A stretch of 64,000 bases of DNA. It comes from Cryphonectria parasitica EP155. Taxonomy: Eukaryota > Ascomycota > Sordariomycetes > Diaporthales > Cryphonectriaceae. Where the stretch lies: assembly GCF_011745365.1 (NCBI RefSeq), contig NW_024468914.1:2378001-2442000 (forward strand), read 5' to 3'. A program made the position numbers and the translations under genes. Below the pieces are notes generated by a model. It did not search any database and was not told the DNA's origin. It saw nothing but the letters and a program-made list of their open reading frames with translations. Positions 35,195 to 46,296 of the stretch are shown piece by piece. Within the stretch, counting starts at the first letter, position 1. Each line of letters starts with the position of its first letter.

Positions 35195-36754
35195 TCACGA
35201 GCTAAGCACAACCCCAAGCTCCAGCAGAAGCTGCACAAACTTCTGATGAAGCTCCAGAAAGAAGTCAGGCAGCCCCACCAGCTCAGGCAGACCCCTCGCC
35301 TTGAGCGCGACGCCTGAGCCCCCGTAGCCATACCCGCCGCCCATTCTCCGCGACAGACCGCCGACACCGCTCGACAGAAACCCGCTCCCGGCTGCCGTGC
35401 TGCTGTTGCTGGTCTCCATGGCAGGGGTCTGTGGCGGCTGGCTACTCTGCGCAGCCGTCATGGGACTGAAAGGGCCATTGCCACTGCTGTAACGCTCCGC
35501 CTCGGCCTCGGCCTCGGCAAGCCCCTGTATCCACGCAGCCAGCTCGCGGAAGGCAGTCGAGATGAAAGTAAACGTCTTCATGGCGAGCCTCTCGCGGTGT
35601 GTGCTCAGAGCTAAAAACGCATAGACGCGCTTGTGCCCACGGGCATGCACATCAGGGATGCGAAAAATGTAGGCCGTTGTGTACCCTGCTGAAGGATCGC
35701 CGAAGAAGATGGGCCCCCCCGATGCAGCGGCGCCAGATGAGTGGGTCGTGATAAAGCCTGGTGTGACGGGCGAGGTGATGGCGGAAGTAATAGGGCCGGC
35801 GCCGCCGCTAGATCCCATCATCGTTGTGGTCGTAGCGGCCGCTGTTGGTGCTCCACGGGGTAACGTCTCGAAGGAGAGCGTGCGGATGCATGAAGCGCGC
35901 ACGATGGAGAAGGACGAGGGCACGACAGGCTCGTGGGACGAGGTGTAGTGCAGGAAGTGCATGTGGCTGTGTACGGCGCCAGCGCCGGAAGGGGAGCTCG
36001 CGCTCGAGCGGGAGGTCGTCGAGGTGATGGTGCCGGCCCGGTGGTGCGACGGCGTGCGCTCGTCCTCGTAGTAGCCGTCATCGTCCGAGACAGTCGAGGT
36101 CGAGTTAGGCGGAGAAGCGTCGCCTGGAGTCACGCCACTGCCGTAGACCCGGGCATAGGGTGCCTTGGTGCGCAATATTGGGCCTGTCTCGTTGTCGCTG
36201 CCATCACCACCTCGTGACTTCGTGGTGCTCTCCTTTCTCCTGGGCAAGGTCATGGCGCAGTTCTCGCAGGGGCCAGCCCTCCTCGTCGTGGTCTCGTCGT
36301 ATGTCCTCCTGTAGCTCGATTCACGGCGGCCGTGGTGCCCTCCTCCTGTAGACGCCGAGGACTCGGGAGGATATCGCGGGCTGACGGGAGGTGTATCGAC
36401 AGTGGACGATGCTGAAGCCAGTTGAGTCGTACGCCGGAGTGCACCGTAACCTGTCGGCTCGTCATGGTCGGAGACGGCGGCGGAGGCCGAGCCCAAAGAG
36501 CTGCGTTTGCTGTCGAGGTTGAGCCTTCGGAGGGCCTCGGCGATGGTTGTGCTGGGTTGGGTGGTCGACGTAGGAGTGGAGAATTTCGAAGATGACCGGA
36601 CGTCTGTCTTGGTGTTGTTATTGCTGGTATAGGGTATGTCCTCGTAGCAGGCGGCGCATGGGATTGGTAATCCCTCGGTGACCATGAGAGGCGTTGGGCC
36701 GTGGACATCGCAGTAATGCGCCAGACATAACTGGACGCCGGAAATCAGTATCAT
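35195..36754 (-). CDS. LST7: Folliculin/Lst7-type longin domain protein, 519 aa
   Basis: A single ATG-initiated exon of 519 codons. The N terminus (GVQLCLAHYCDVHGPTPLMVT) and the later core (HMHFLHYTSSHEPVVPSSFS, then GGPIFFGD, AYIFRIPDVHARGHKRVYAFLALS) match the folliculin N-terminal longin domain. Between them sits a disordered insert of about 200 residues with a CEN-C cysteine pair. The protein ends shortly after the longin fold and so lacks the C-terminal DENN region of animal folliculin, as in yeast Lst7. With Lst4 it forms a GAP for the Rag GTPase Gtr2 at the vacuole, promoting TORC1 signalling after amino acid refeeding. The assignment rests on the longin motifs; the partner Lst4 is not in the window. 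It is followed upstream by an unusually long gene-free interval. Confidence 0.87.
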   Translation of the reverse strand: MILISGVQLCLAHYCDVHGPTPLMVTEGLPIPCAACYEDIPYTSNNNTKTDVRSSSKFSTPTSTTQPSTTIAEALRRLNLDSKRSSLGSASAAVSDHDEPTGYGALRRTTQLASASSTVDTPPVSPRYPPESSASTGGGHHGRRESSYRRTYDETTTRRAGPCENCAMTLPRRKESTTKSRGGDGSDNETGPILRTKAPYARVYGSGVTPGDASPPNSTSTVSDDDGYYEDERTPSHHRAGTITSTTSRSSASSPSGAGAVHSHMHFLHYTSSHEPVVPSSFSIVRASCIRTLSFETLPRGAPTAAATTTTMMGSSGGAGPITSAITSPVTPGFITTHSSGAAASGGPIFFGDPSAGYTTAYIFRIPDVHARGHKRVYAFLALSTHRERLAMKTFTFISTAFRELAAWIQGLAEAEAEAERYSSGNGPFSPMTAAQSSQPPQTPAMETSNSSTAAGSGFLSSGVGGLSRRMGGGYGYGGSGVALKARGLPELVGLPDFFLELHQKFVQLLLELGVVLSS

Positions 36755-36943
36755 GATGAGGTGAGGTGTTGTAGCCTTGTTTTGCTATGCACACATTCTA
36801 ACACAAAGGATACAAGAAAGATTCTTGCGACAGTGCAAAGAGACAACAACACAAAAAATAAAGCCAAACGAGGTTTGAATAAAGCAAGACCAACAAATGA
36901 ATAGGGTCGGAATGTTGAAACAGGAGGTGGAACATTGGGCAGT

Positions 36944-36946
<3 letters not shown>

Positions 36947-36978
<32 letters not shown>
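36947..36978. repeat. (GA)n microsatellite
   Basis: About 16 uninterrupted GA units roughly 190 bp upstream of the LST7 start codon, on the template side, so the transcript would carry CT repeats if it lies in the leader. Confidence 0.9.
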
Positions 36979-36981
<3 letters not shown>

Positions 36982-38370
36982 GAAATCAAAAGTTACAGGT
37001 AGCCGCCAAGGTCAGGCTGAAAGGGATGTGAGGTTCATGACAAGGGCTGTTGGATATGGGTGGATGCATGGGATGATTCATAAGTATATATACAATTAAA
37101 CCATAATAAGGTTCTTGGATGCTGTCATGGTTGCACGGCAAACAAAAGACCCAGGCAAGGAATTTACTGAATCCCGGGGCTGACATGTGCAATCCAACGT
37201 GGTATGCAGTATGCGCTCATCAATGTGTTATCTCTCATAACACGTATTTGGGAGGGATGGGGCAGGGCCAAGTGGCAGACAGAAATATGTACGATATGCT
37301 GGCAACCGTGTGTGGGACACAACATGGGTGTGTCTCACTGTGCATTCCAGGTGGCGTGGTGAATGTAGAACACACCAGAACACCCAAGCCCGGGAATTTT
37401 GGGCGTTCAGCAAATCTCGATGCAGAGTGAGTGGTTGGTTGGTTTGTTTGGGATGATATGATGATGGAGGGCGAGATGAGGCGGTAAGGCGGTGAGCCTG
37501 TGAGGGAGGGCGAGCGGCCAAGCAAGAATGTGTGACGGCGTGGGGGATGACAAGACTAAGGTGGGAGGAGGAAGTGAATGAGAGAGAGTGTGTGTGAGAG
37601 AGTGAGAGAGGAGGGTAACACCAAGGGCCAAAAGGAGACCATTTTTTCAGGACCTCCTTTTGAGAATCCTTCGAAAGGGGGAAAAAAAGAAAAGGAAAGT
37701 ATGCATGTGCAGCGCGAGGCTTTGGGGTGGTGACTAGTTAGTAGCAGCCTTTCGGCGTCCTAAAACATCCTCCGAATCTCCCATGTCCTCTCACATCCCA
37801 CTCCATCTCGCGTGGGGGGAAGAAGAAAAGGATGGGAGATGGTGTGATGATGAAGGCTTATCAAGGCAAGAGAAGAAAGGAGAAAGAAAGAACGGGGATG
37901 GTGTAAGGCAGTGTGTGATGTAGTGCAAGTTCAGACGTATTGCATTGCAATGTATTGTAAATCCGTGCTTGAAACTTCTGCAACCCCCAAAAACAAACAA
38001 ACGGAGAAGGGGTTCAAAAGAGGGAGGACAAAGACTCACTATCGACGTCATGACCGCTGTCTCCCTCACTCGATCCCTCTCTATCTTATCGAGCCTTCAG
38101 CTCCCGCTCTCGCTCTCCTTGTCGGGGTGTGAGTGCGTGTGGGAAAATGCAACTCTGCGCCCGGGGGTGTGGTTGGGTCCTCTCAGCTCAGCTTGGCAGT
38201 GTGTGCGTTCCGAGTGGTAATTAATCGGCATGCGACGACTCCTCCTCTTTGTTCCTTGTCCGGTCCAAAGGTTCAAAGGAGGAAGCTGAGTTTGACTCTC
38301 TTCCGAGGCTGTGACGAACGTGCTCGGACCACGATATGCGCTCGTCGCCCTGTTTGCTGGTACAGCTGAG

Positions 38371-38388
38371 TGTGTGTGTGTGTGTGTG
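38371..38388. repeat. (TG)n microsatellite
   Basis: Nine TG units within a GC-rich stretch; a second tract of about twelve units lies at 38626-38649. Confidence 0.9.
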
Positions 38389-40599
38389 GCTCTCGAGGTA
38401 TGTTTTCGAAAAAGTTGTGGTACCTTTTTTTGTTTGTTTTTTTGTTCAGGTACCTTGCCGCGAAAGGGGCGGGCCCGCCTCGCTCCCGATCGTCGGTCGT
38501 GACAGCTGCAGGAGGGTGTGATCCGAGAGATGTTCTTCCTGCAGGTCTGAAATTTCTCCCCTCGTGGCCCTCTTTTCTTTCGTGATCGCGACAATGCGGG
38601 AATAGCGTAATGAATGGATTTGTAAGTGTGTGTGTGTGTGTGTGTGTATGTGAAATGATTGATTTGATCGGGCGTGGGGGAATCTCGTCCGGAACGCGCG
38701 GAGGATTTTTTCCCTCTCTTTTTTTTCTTCTTTTTTTTCCTCTTCCCACACACGACACGACACACGATCCGCCAGGTGCAGTCGTGCGGTCTCTCTTTGC
38801 GCCGCTGAGAGTTTTATGACGTCCCGGGTTCGGCCGTTCCCAGAGCCAACGTGCAGGGGGTGGATGGGTAAGAGAAGGCCCAAAGATCCAGAAGGGTCTT
38901 TCCCAGAAGAGAGGGCAATTTCCTCCAACTAGACCCTCTGGGATGTCGCCGCTTCCTTGATAATGGGAAACTGCGACCAGTGAAGGCCACCAAGACCTAG
39001 CGCTCAGCGTTTGAAGGCTGGAGGGAAGGAGCTGTGGGAGGAGAAAAAGTCAAGGCAAAATAGAGGAGGTCGTGTGTAAGTATTGTGGTTTGTCGAGAAG
39101 TGAGGGAGGCTCAGCAGCAGCAGCAGCATCGATTTGCCGTCTTTGTCTTTGTCTCTTTCTCTTTCTCTCTTTTTTTTTCTTTCTTCCTTCTACGCCACAA
39201 GTTTATAATTCAGTTTCTCCCTCCCCAACTTATTGGTCAGCCCCCAGCATCCAGGAAAGAAACGATGGATTCCTTGAAATTTTCGAGCCTCGGATCTCGC
39301 AGGGAGCGATCTATCACCTGGATGTTTGTGTGGCGCGCGTATGTTGAGTTTGAGCCGTTGGTCGTTGGGCCTTGGGCCGCCTTGGGGGTGGTGGGCAGGC
39401 GGACGTCGGCTGCGGGATGCGGGTAGGGAGGAGGAGGGTGTGGAGATCGGAAGAAGGAGGAGGACTAGGCCCAAATTCTTATGGTTTTCTTCTTTGGGGG
39501 CAAAAGAAGACCAAGAAGAGAATCAGTCGTCCAAAGAGGAGGAGGCCCAGTATTCTTGACGGTTGTTCATACACTGTACGTGACAGATGGATATGGGTAG
39601 GTAGAGACAGACAGGGCAAGAACCAAAAAGGGAATGTTGGGTTCGGCCTGAGAGGGTTGTTCTTGTTCTCATGAGGATGTGCTGTTTTCAGGTCGCCCAG
39701 CAGGTGCAGCAACAACACAAAGGGGGCAGCCGGAAAAGAAGAAGGAGGATACGTCTGACGTCTGACGTCTGTCTGCTCGACGTGACGACCCAATGCCCAG
39801 TAAGGGGGGGGGGGGAGAGGGAGGTAGGAAACGGGCGGCTGGCTGGGAGGGACAGGAACGGAACTGGTGTTGACGTAGGAGAGCGCCAGAAGAAGCAAGA
39901 TATGTAAATTATATCACGGTACATCCACTGAAAGGTGATAGGATATAGCCCTGCACGTGAGTCCACGACGACGGGAATCTTCGACCCCATCTCGTCTCTC
40001 TCTCTCTCTCATTCTCTTTGGCTCTAGCATGAACTATGTATGTAACTCGTTCCTCTTTTTTTTTTTCCCTTTCTTCTTTTCTCCCGGCGGCAGGGATTTG
40101 GGAAGAAAGTCATGACATGGGTGGAGGGGGTGGGTCTCATCAAGGTTGGGATTGCCCCTCACATCTCAGGAACGGAGACAGGAACAGGTGGGCCTTGTTG
40201 GGTAAAGGAAGGAAAGAAGAAAAGAACCAAGTGAGAGGTACAATTATGCGACGGAGTGGCCACTACAGTACTACGGGTACGTATAGGCCGCCTAGCATTA
40301 ATTCTGGAAGTCGGAGGCAAGGGGACGACCTGAGAGAGAAGCCCAAAAAGATTGGGGCCCGAGAAGCTGGATCCGCGAATCGCCTTGCTTGGGAATCAGT
40401 AGGACATGGGTGCGTCGTGGTAGATCGAGATTATCAGTGGAGTTTCAAGCTCAGGTGGAACTGGGAATTTTATCCACGAGAACGCCTCATCCGAGCTGTC
40501 AGGTACCATAGCACAGGGTACTATGACGGTAGCGCCGTTTTGAAGATCCTCACCTAAGCGGAGAGGGAGAGCGAGAGAGACATCAGGCTGAAGGACAAG

Positions 40600-40637
40600 A
40601 ACAAGAAGAAGAAGAGGAGGAGGAGGAGGAGGAGGAA
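40600..40637. repeat. AAG/AGG trinucleotide repeat
   Basis: AAG units change into AGG units over about 38 bp, giving a pure purine tract on the plus strand. Confidence 0.9.
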
Positions 40638-41689
40638 GGCAGCCCGTTAAAGGTTGTTTGATGGGCCCCCATTCTCACTCTATCTCTCTCTCTCTCTCTC
40701 TCTTGCCCAGCTGCCCGCTCGTTAGAATGATGATTGAATGTGTAGCAGAGGTCCACAAAAAAAATTGAAGAAAAAGGGACGCCGACCCCCAAGGGCCGTT
40801 TTTTCTTATTCCTTTCTTTATGGGATGAGACGAGACGAGCTTCCTACCCCGGATAGGAGCAGCGTTTGCGAGTATTGTGGGAGCGGGGCCAAGACGGTCA
40901 GACGACTACGTATCATGCCGACGAAGGGCCGTCTGCCTTCCTTTGTCCTGGACGGCTCTGTTTTCCAGCAACTTTTCGGCGTGGGCGAGAGTTAGAGTGT
41001 GTGTTGCAGAGAGCCCCCAAAGGAGACGGGGCTAAAGAAGCTCTTGCCATTTCTTCTTGTCCTCTTCCCTCCTTCCTCCATTTGTTTTCATTTATTCTAT
41101 ATTATTCTGTCTTCATGTTGTCTAATCACCACGTGCAGGGTGACTTGACACTCTCCTCCCTATGTAAGCCCCGCCGTATTGTCTCGTTGTACCCCGGATC
41201 TTCAGTGCTTTGCACCGTCTTTCAGGCCCAACTGCAACCCCCTCCCCAGGAAGCTCGACCTTTACTTTCGCATCTATCCTTAATTTTCCCTTGCATCCTG
41301 CCACCATCGCTTATGTATGTATAGTACCCACGGATGCTGATCACAGAAAATGATGACAATGATCGAGGCTTGCTTGGACGATCTATCATCTTTTTTTTCC
41401 TTCTTCCATTTTCCTTCTGCTTTTTTTTTTTGAGTTTACGTGGAGAGGTCTCAAAACCCCGTCTAGGGGTGGTGGCCCTGACTCGGTACCCATTAACACG
41501 ACCCGGACGGACCCATCGCCCGTGCATCAGGCACCAGAGAGGAGCTCACTTAGAGACATGCTAATTACCACCATATTATGTACTATGATAGTACTATGGT
41601 ACTTGTATCTAAGTATGGCACACACACGCACGCACGCACACACCGCCCTACATTCTCTCTCGGCCGAGCATTGCAAACTGATGCCGTCA

Positions 41690-41691
<2 letters not shown>

Positions 41692-41733
<42 letters not shown>
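41692..41733. repeat. T42 homopolymer
   Basis: Forty-two uninterrupted T on the plus strand, bordered by GTCACC on the left and CTTCCTTGG on the right. On the minus strand it is an A42 tract. Confidence 0.9.
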
Positions 41734-42839
41734 CTTCCTTGGTCCCCTGCTCATTTCAGGGCTGACGAGGGTGTGTTTCCCTTCCCCCACCATCTCGCAG
41801 CCCAGAGGGGTCCTTTTGTTTTTATTTTAATTATTTATTGGAACCAAAATCTCACCTTGAAGAACAAACCTACTCACCGGTCGTAACGCCCCTCATCCTG
41901 TTGCGGACATGTGCCCTGTTATGTTGTCTCACGAGCAGCAGATAACCTTAACACCTGGCTCGTTTTCCTGTTTCCTTTCTTGTGTCATGTTTCTATGCTC
42001 GTGATGTTGTCCACATGGCGACCATGTGCATGCGACCCAAGGTTTCCAAAAAAGCGACGTCCAGGTAGTAAGAGAAATAGGGGGGGGGGGTCGACCGAGG
42101 AGATACTACTCTATTCGGGTCCTGGGCACATCGGCTCGCTCGCTTCGAGCGGATATTCATTTTGCCACCCGGAGGATGCCGACGTGGGAACGTCACGAAT
42201 CAGGAAAATAATGATAGTACGTAGCACCTATAGGTAGGAAATAAAGAGGAGACGAAGAGAACAAAAGGAGGTGAATAGGGAGAGAAAAGGGAGGGTGTGT
42301 TTGCCAAGAAACCTTGCAGCCTGTTTAGTTGTTGGGGCGTTTGCTGACCACTCACATGTGCAGCAAGCAAACGCTGCAACCCTGCAACGACGGTGACACT
42401 CGGCTACGAGGCTTGCAGCGTAGTAGTCCCAGAAAAAGGGAACAGCAAGAGGGAGGCCCCCATGCAAGGCTGGACGGCCGGTAGAGCCCTATCCGGGAAA
42501 TGCTGGGGTCGCAAGGTCACGTACTTAGTACGTACTCTGTGGCACATGTCACCCACCTGTCAACCCAGATCACCCGAACCCCCTTGTCCTTCTTGCTTCT
42601 CGTGGTGCAGCAACAAACAGAAAACCAGGTGGGAAAACAGGCTGGGATTTGGCTGTCTTCTCCGCAATACCCGCCGGCCCGAGGCAGCGATTGAGGTGGG
42701 TTGACAGCGGAGGCAGGCGTGCTGATACAAATGGAATGCAGAAAGCATTGAAGGCATTTTCATGTGGAGGGGACTGACTGTCAGAGCTTAGAACAGGGGT
42801 GTCGAGAATGACATGCGTGGCATGATCCACTTGAATTTC

Positions 42840-42868
42840 ACACACACACACACACTCACACACACACA
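42840..42868. repeat. (CA)n microsatellite
   Basis: About 14 CA units with one CT interruption, followed by a TATATATA stretch. Confidence 0.85.
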
Positions 42869-44520
42869 TTTATATATATAATTTACATAAAATATATTGA
42901 AGACATCTAGACAAGCCACAAGTCCCACGCCTGTGGTTCGGAGAGCAGTAAGTCTTACCTACATACAGCCTCCCCGAGAAAAAGGGACCACCCCTGGGGC
43001 TTCAAGTGACAGGTCATTTTGGAAGGTTTGGTCACACAAAGATGAAAAGGTTTCGTCGAAATTTAGCCGCTTCGGTCCGTCAGCTCCTGTAGAGCAGAGC
43101 AGGAAACGTAGATGGGGCGGGGTTGGGTGTGTGTGGCGCCTGTTTCTCATCACTGCTTCTGCTCTCCCGGCCTAGTCTGGTACAGAAATAATAAGCCAGA
43201 TCGCCCTTGATGGTTGCTGTATCTGGCGCATGCATGTATTTTTTTGAGAATGAAGACGACAGGATCAGCGGTGGAGATTGATGTCTCCGCTGCCCATGAT
43301 GGTTTGAACTGACCGTTTGAATATTATTATTTTTCCGAAACCAGCACTTCAGCTCAAGACGAAAGAGTGCGGGACCCCTGGTTCGATAGGTATATTTCCG
43401 GCTGTGTGCTTGCAAGGGTTCGCTTCCAGTCTTGGATAAATGTGTAATTGAAGGCCTTTTTGTTGGCGACTGGACTGTCCCCAGCCTACTTGTTGTGGCC
43501 ATCCATCCCTCCATCTTGACAGTCCAGTTTTCTTGAGGGCTAGGTAGGATGAAATCGTTCAACGTCATGTGTGTTCTAAAAGAGGCATCACGGAGCATTG
43601 GCCGCGTCAGCCTCGTCATGCGGTCAAGATGGGATGCAATCTTTTGTCTGTATAGTACAATTATGGAAACATTTATTAAATAGCGACTCGACAATGTGTA
43701 TTCACTTGATATTTCCCGCCCCTCTTCTTTTTCTCCATTCTCTCTTTATTTCCCTCCCCAATTTCCTTGCTGTCCACTCACCTAATATCACATAGTCATC
43801 CTCTCAGTGACTTGTCCTCATCCTTCTTCAGCGATGATAGATATGCAGAGATGAATTTAAATTTAAATGGTGTTGTGGTTCACCAGGCATGTGCTCATTC
43901 AGGCAATGCTATTACTGCCCAATCAGCATGTGTGACACTATGTTCATTGGTGCCTGAAATTATGGAATTGTGACATGGCCATTTATGAGCTGTAGTCTCA
44001 TGTTAAGTTACTTGTGGCCCATGCTACTATCGTCTATATCTTGGCACGAATAGCACTATATATCAATATGCCAGCAGCTATTCGACACGAACAAGAGAAA
44101 GCAGGATACTTCATATGAACCTCCCCACTCAACTCATAATATACTGGAGCTTGGAACATTCATCTGCTGGCTTTTGCGTTGAGTTCTACAGAGGGATGAC
44201 TCACACTTGCAATATTTCTCACTGCTGTGCTTCTTATATCATCAAGCTAAGTCTCTACTATGTATGTGTGAAAACCAAAAATACTCCTGTGGAAACAAGT
44301 TGTTCCTAGAAAGCTCTCCAAAGGCTCACTCGCATAAATTTTGGTGCTTGCTTACTTGCTGATACTCACTTCAAGGAACTATACGAGTGACTGCAGGCAG
44401 ACAGACTATTCGAAAGAAGACAATGTCAGGGCAGCAACAGAACAGTGAGCAGAGATGATTACAACTAATATCTAACAATCCGTTCATGTACCTCAGATAG
44501 CTGCCCATAAACTTCCAAAG

Positions 44521-46296
44521 CTAGTTCTCAACCATTGTAGCCCGGTTCAGATGGAACGAGTCCATAACAGTCTCCTCCGCCGGGCCAAAGTCAATTTTCT
44601 GAGTCTTCTCCCTGATAGCGTCCCTGCTCTTCAGCGTCTCTTCCGCAACCTCCCGCCACGAGATCGTCCTGCCAGCACGAACAGTCTCCTCCTGCAACCC
44701 TTCCAGAGGCTTCTCAACGCGAACATCACACAGCCTGCCCCCCTCCTTCCTCACAATCCCATCCACAATCACCACCTCGACATCTCTGATACTAGAATGC
44801 AGCACCACCGCCGCGACAGGATCCTGCGCCGCAGCAGCCAGCATGCCGGGGCTCGAGCCGTCAAACACCACAATGTCGGCCTTGTATCCCTCCTTCAGCG
44901 TGCCCACCTCCTTCTCCATCCCAACGGCCCTGGCGCCCGCGATCGTGCCTAGGTTGAACGCCTCCTCGGCTGTCCCCTCGACGCGTCTCGGCCACAGTCC
45001 TTCCTCCAGCCGGCCCAGCTCTTGTGCTCTCGACACTCGTCTCTGCTGTAGGATTAGGTTCATCTGGGTCGGCATGTAGCTTGTGCCCCAGGAGTGGCAG
45101 TCTACGCCCAGACTGCCCACTCTGCCTTCCAGCATCGACCGCCACATACTCACAGGTTCCATTCCCCTGATAGATGCAGTGTTATCATTAGTAGTTCTTT
45201 TTTATTGTGTAAACTCGACTTCTTGCAAGGGGTTTGCTCTCAAGCACAAAGGTTCAGGAGGAAAGGGGCGTTGGGCAGGAGAAAAGTGCTTTCCTCAAGC
45301 GAGAAAGGAGAAGGGGGGGTGAACCTGAGATTTTACTTACATCTGCATCTCTGTATTAGGCGTCGAGCTCACAAAAGCCCCTCCCTCCCGCAGCACCCCC
45401 ACGTCCTCCTCCCGCAGCCCTGTCCCATGCGACAGCAGCACATCCGGCCTCAGCAGTCCCGCCTCGCCCAGGATCCTCACCGCGTACGGCCTGCCCTTGC
45501 CGAACGCAGGCCCACCGACGGCATGGCTGGTGATGATCTTGGCAGGGTGAGGACCCGCGCGCAGAGCAGCGTAGATACCCTTCAGCTTGTCGGTGGGCAG
45601 AAACAGGCTGTCTATGGCGAATCCCACGCTGACTCTGTCGCTACTACTACTGCTTCTGTCACCATTGGCTTCTTCCTTTTGAGTGCGCGCGGCAGCAGCA
45701 GCAGCAGCAGCAGCAGCCAGAGCGCTCCAGTCCGCCAGCACGGCCGGGTCAGTGACGTCCTCGCGCGTCTGCAGCGGGTTGAAGGAGACGGCGCGGCGCG
45801 ACGGGGCGTAGCAGTAGACGGCGCGCAGGCCCGAGGTGGCGAGGGCCTGGACGGCGGTGCGCGGGTAGTCTGGGCCCAGGTTGAGGTGCGCGTGGTCGAC
45901 GACGGTGGTGGTGCCGGCGTCGAGCGACTCCATGGCGCCGCTCAGCTGGCCCCAGAAGAGGTCTGCGGTGGTGTACAGGGAGCCGGCGAGGCAGCCGCAG
46001 GGGAGGTACTGGAACAAGGTGTGGTTGGGGTGCAGGCCCTTGAGCTGGGTCTGCCAGAGGTGGGCGTGGGTGGAGATGAAGCCTGGGGAGATGATCTTGG
46101 CGGTGCAGTCGAGGACTCTGGTGGCTGGGTCTTGAAGAGGGGCGGAGATTGAGGGACTGATCTTGGTGATGAGGTTGTTCTGGATGAGGAGGTCGGATTT
46201 GGTTGGCACGACGTGGTTGTGCTCGTCGTGGAGGAGAAGGGTTCCGCCTTTGAGGAGGAGGCTGCTGGTGGGAGGGGTTGTCGTTTGAGAGGCCAT
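44521..46296 (-). CDS. Amidohydrolase superfamily protein, deaminase-like, 533 aa
   Basis: Two exons, 46296-45341 and 45166-44521, joined over a 174-nt intron (GTAAGT...TATCAG), giving 533 aa. I chose the ATG at 46296, the first in frame. The metal-dependent amidohydrolase fold is shown by ISPGFISTHAHLWQT (metal ligands about His77 and His79), GTTTVVDHAHLN, ITSHAVGG (about residue 245), LLSHGTGL (about 283) and DCHSWGTSY (about 340), and the closing strand KADIVVFDG. Layout and order match the ATZ/TRZ and guanine/cytosine-type deaminase branch rather than urease or dihydroorotase. It should hydrolyse an amine or halide from a ring compound, but the substrate cannot be named. An Ala run of ten (about residues 192-201) comes from a GCA/GCC repeat and probably forms a surface loop. 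Confidence 0.87.

Larger units (their letters stand above)
36755..44520. other. 7.7-kb interval without a supported gene, rich in simple repeats
   Basis: It lies between the start of LST7 and the 3' end of the amidohydrolase gene, both on the minus strand. Reading all frames I find no exon chain with family features; the longest frames (40036-40557 plus, 43080-43694 minus) look random. It holds (GA)n at about 36947-36978, (TG)n at 38371-38388 and 38626-38649, (AGG)n at about 40600-40637, a T42 run at 41692-41733 and (CA)n near 42840-42868. It may be a long regulatory region, contain non-coding RNAs, or hold genes too diverged for me to see. Confidence 0.6.

Noticed and set aside
40036..40557. 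173-codon frame on the plus strand in the gene-free interval
   Set aside because: Low-complexity start and no recognisable motif; looks like chance in repeat-rich DNA.
43370..43400. tRNA-like T-arm (GGTTCGATAG)
   Set aside because: The flanking bases do not pair as a T stem, and no acceptor or anticodon arm is present.
43080..43694. 204-codon frame on the minus strand
   Set aside because: No domain, poor composition, many rare residues; no supporting exon chain.
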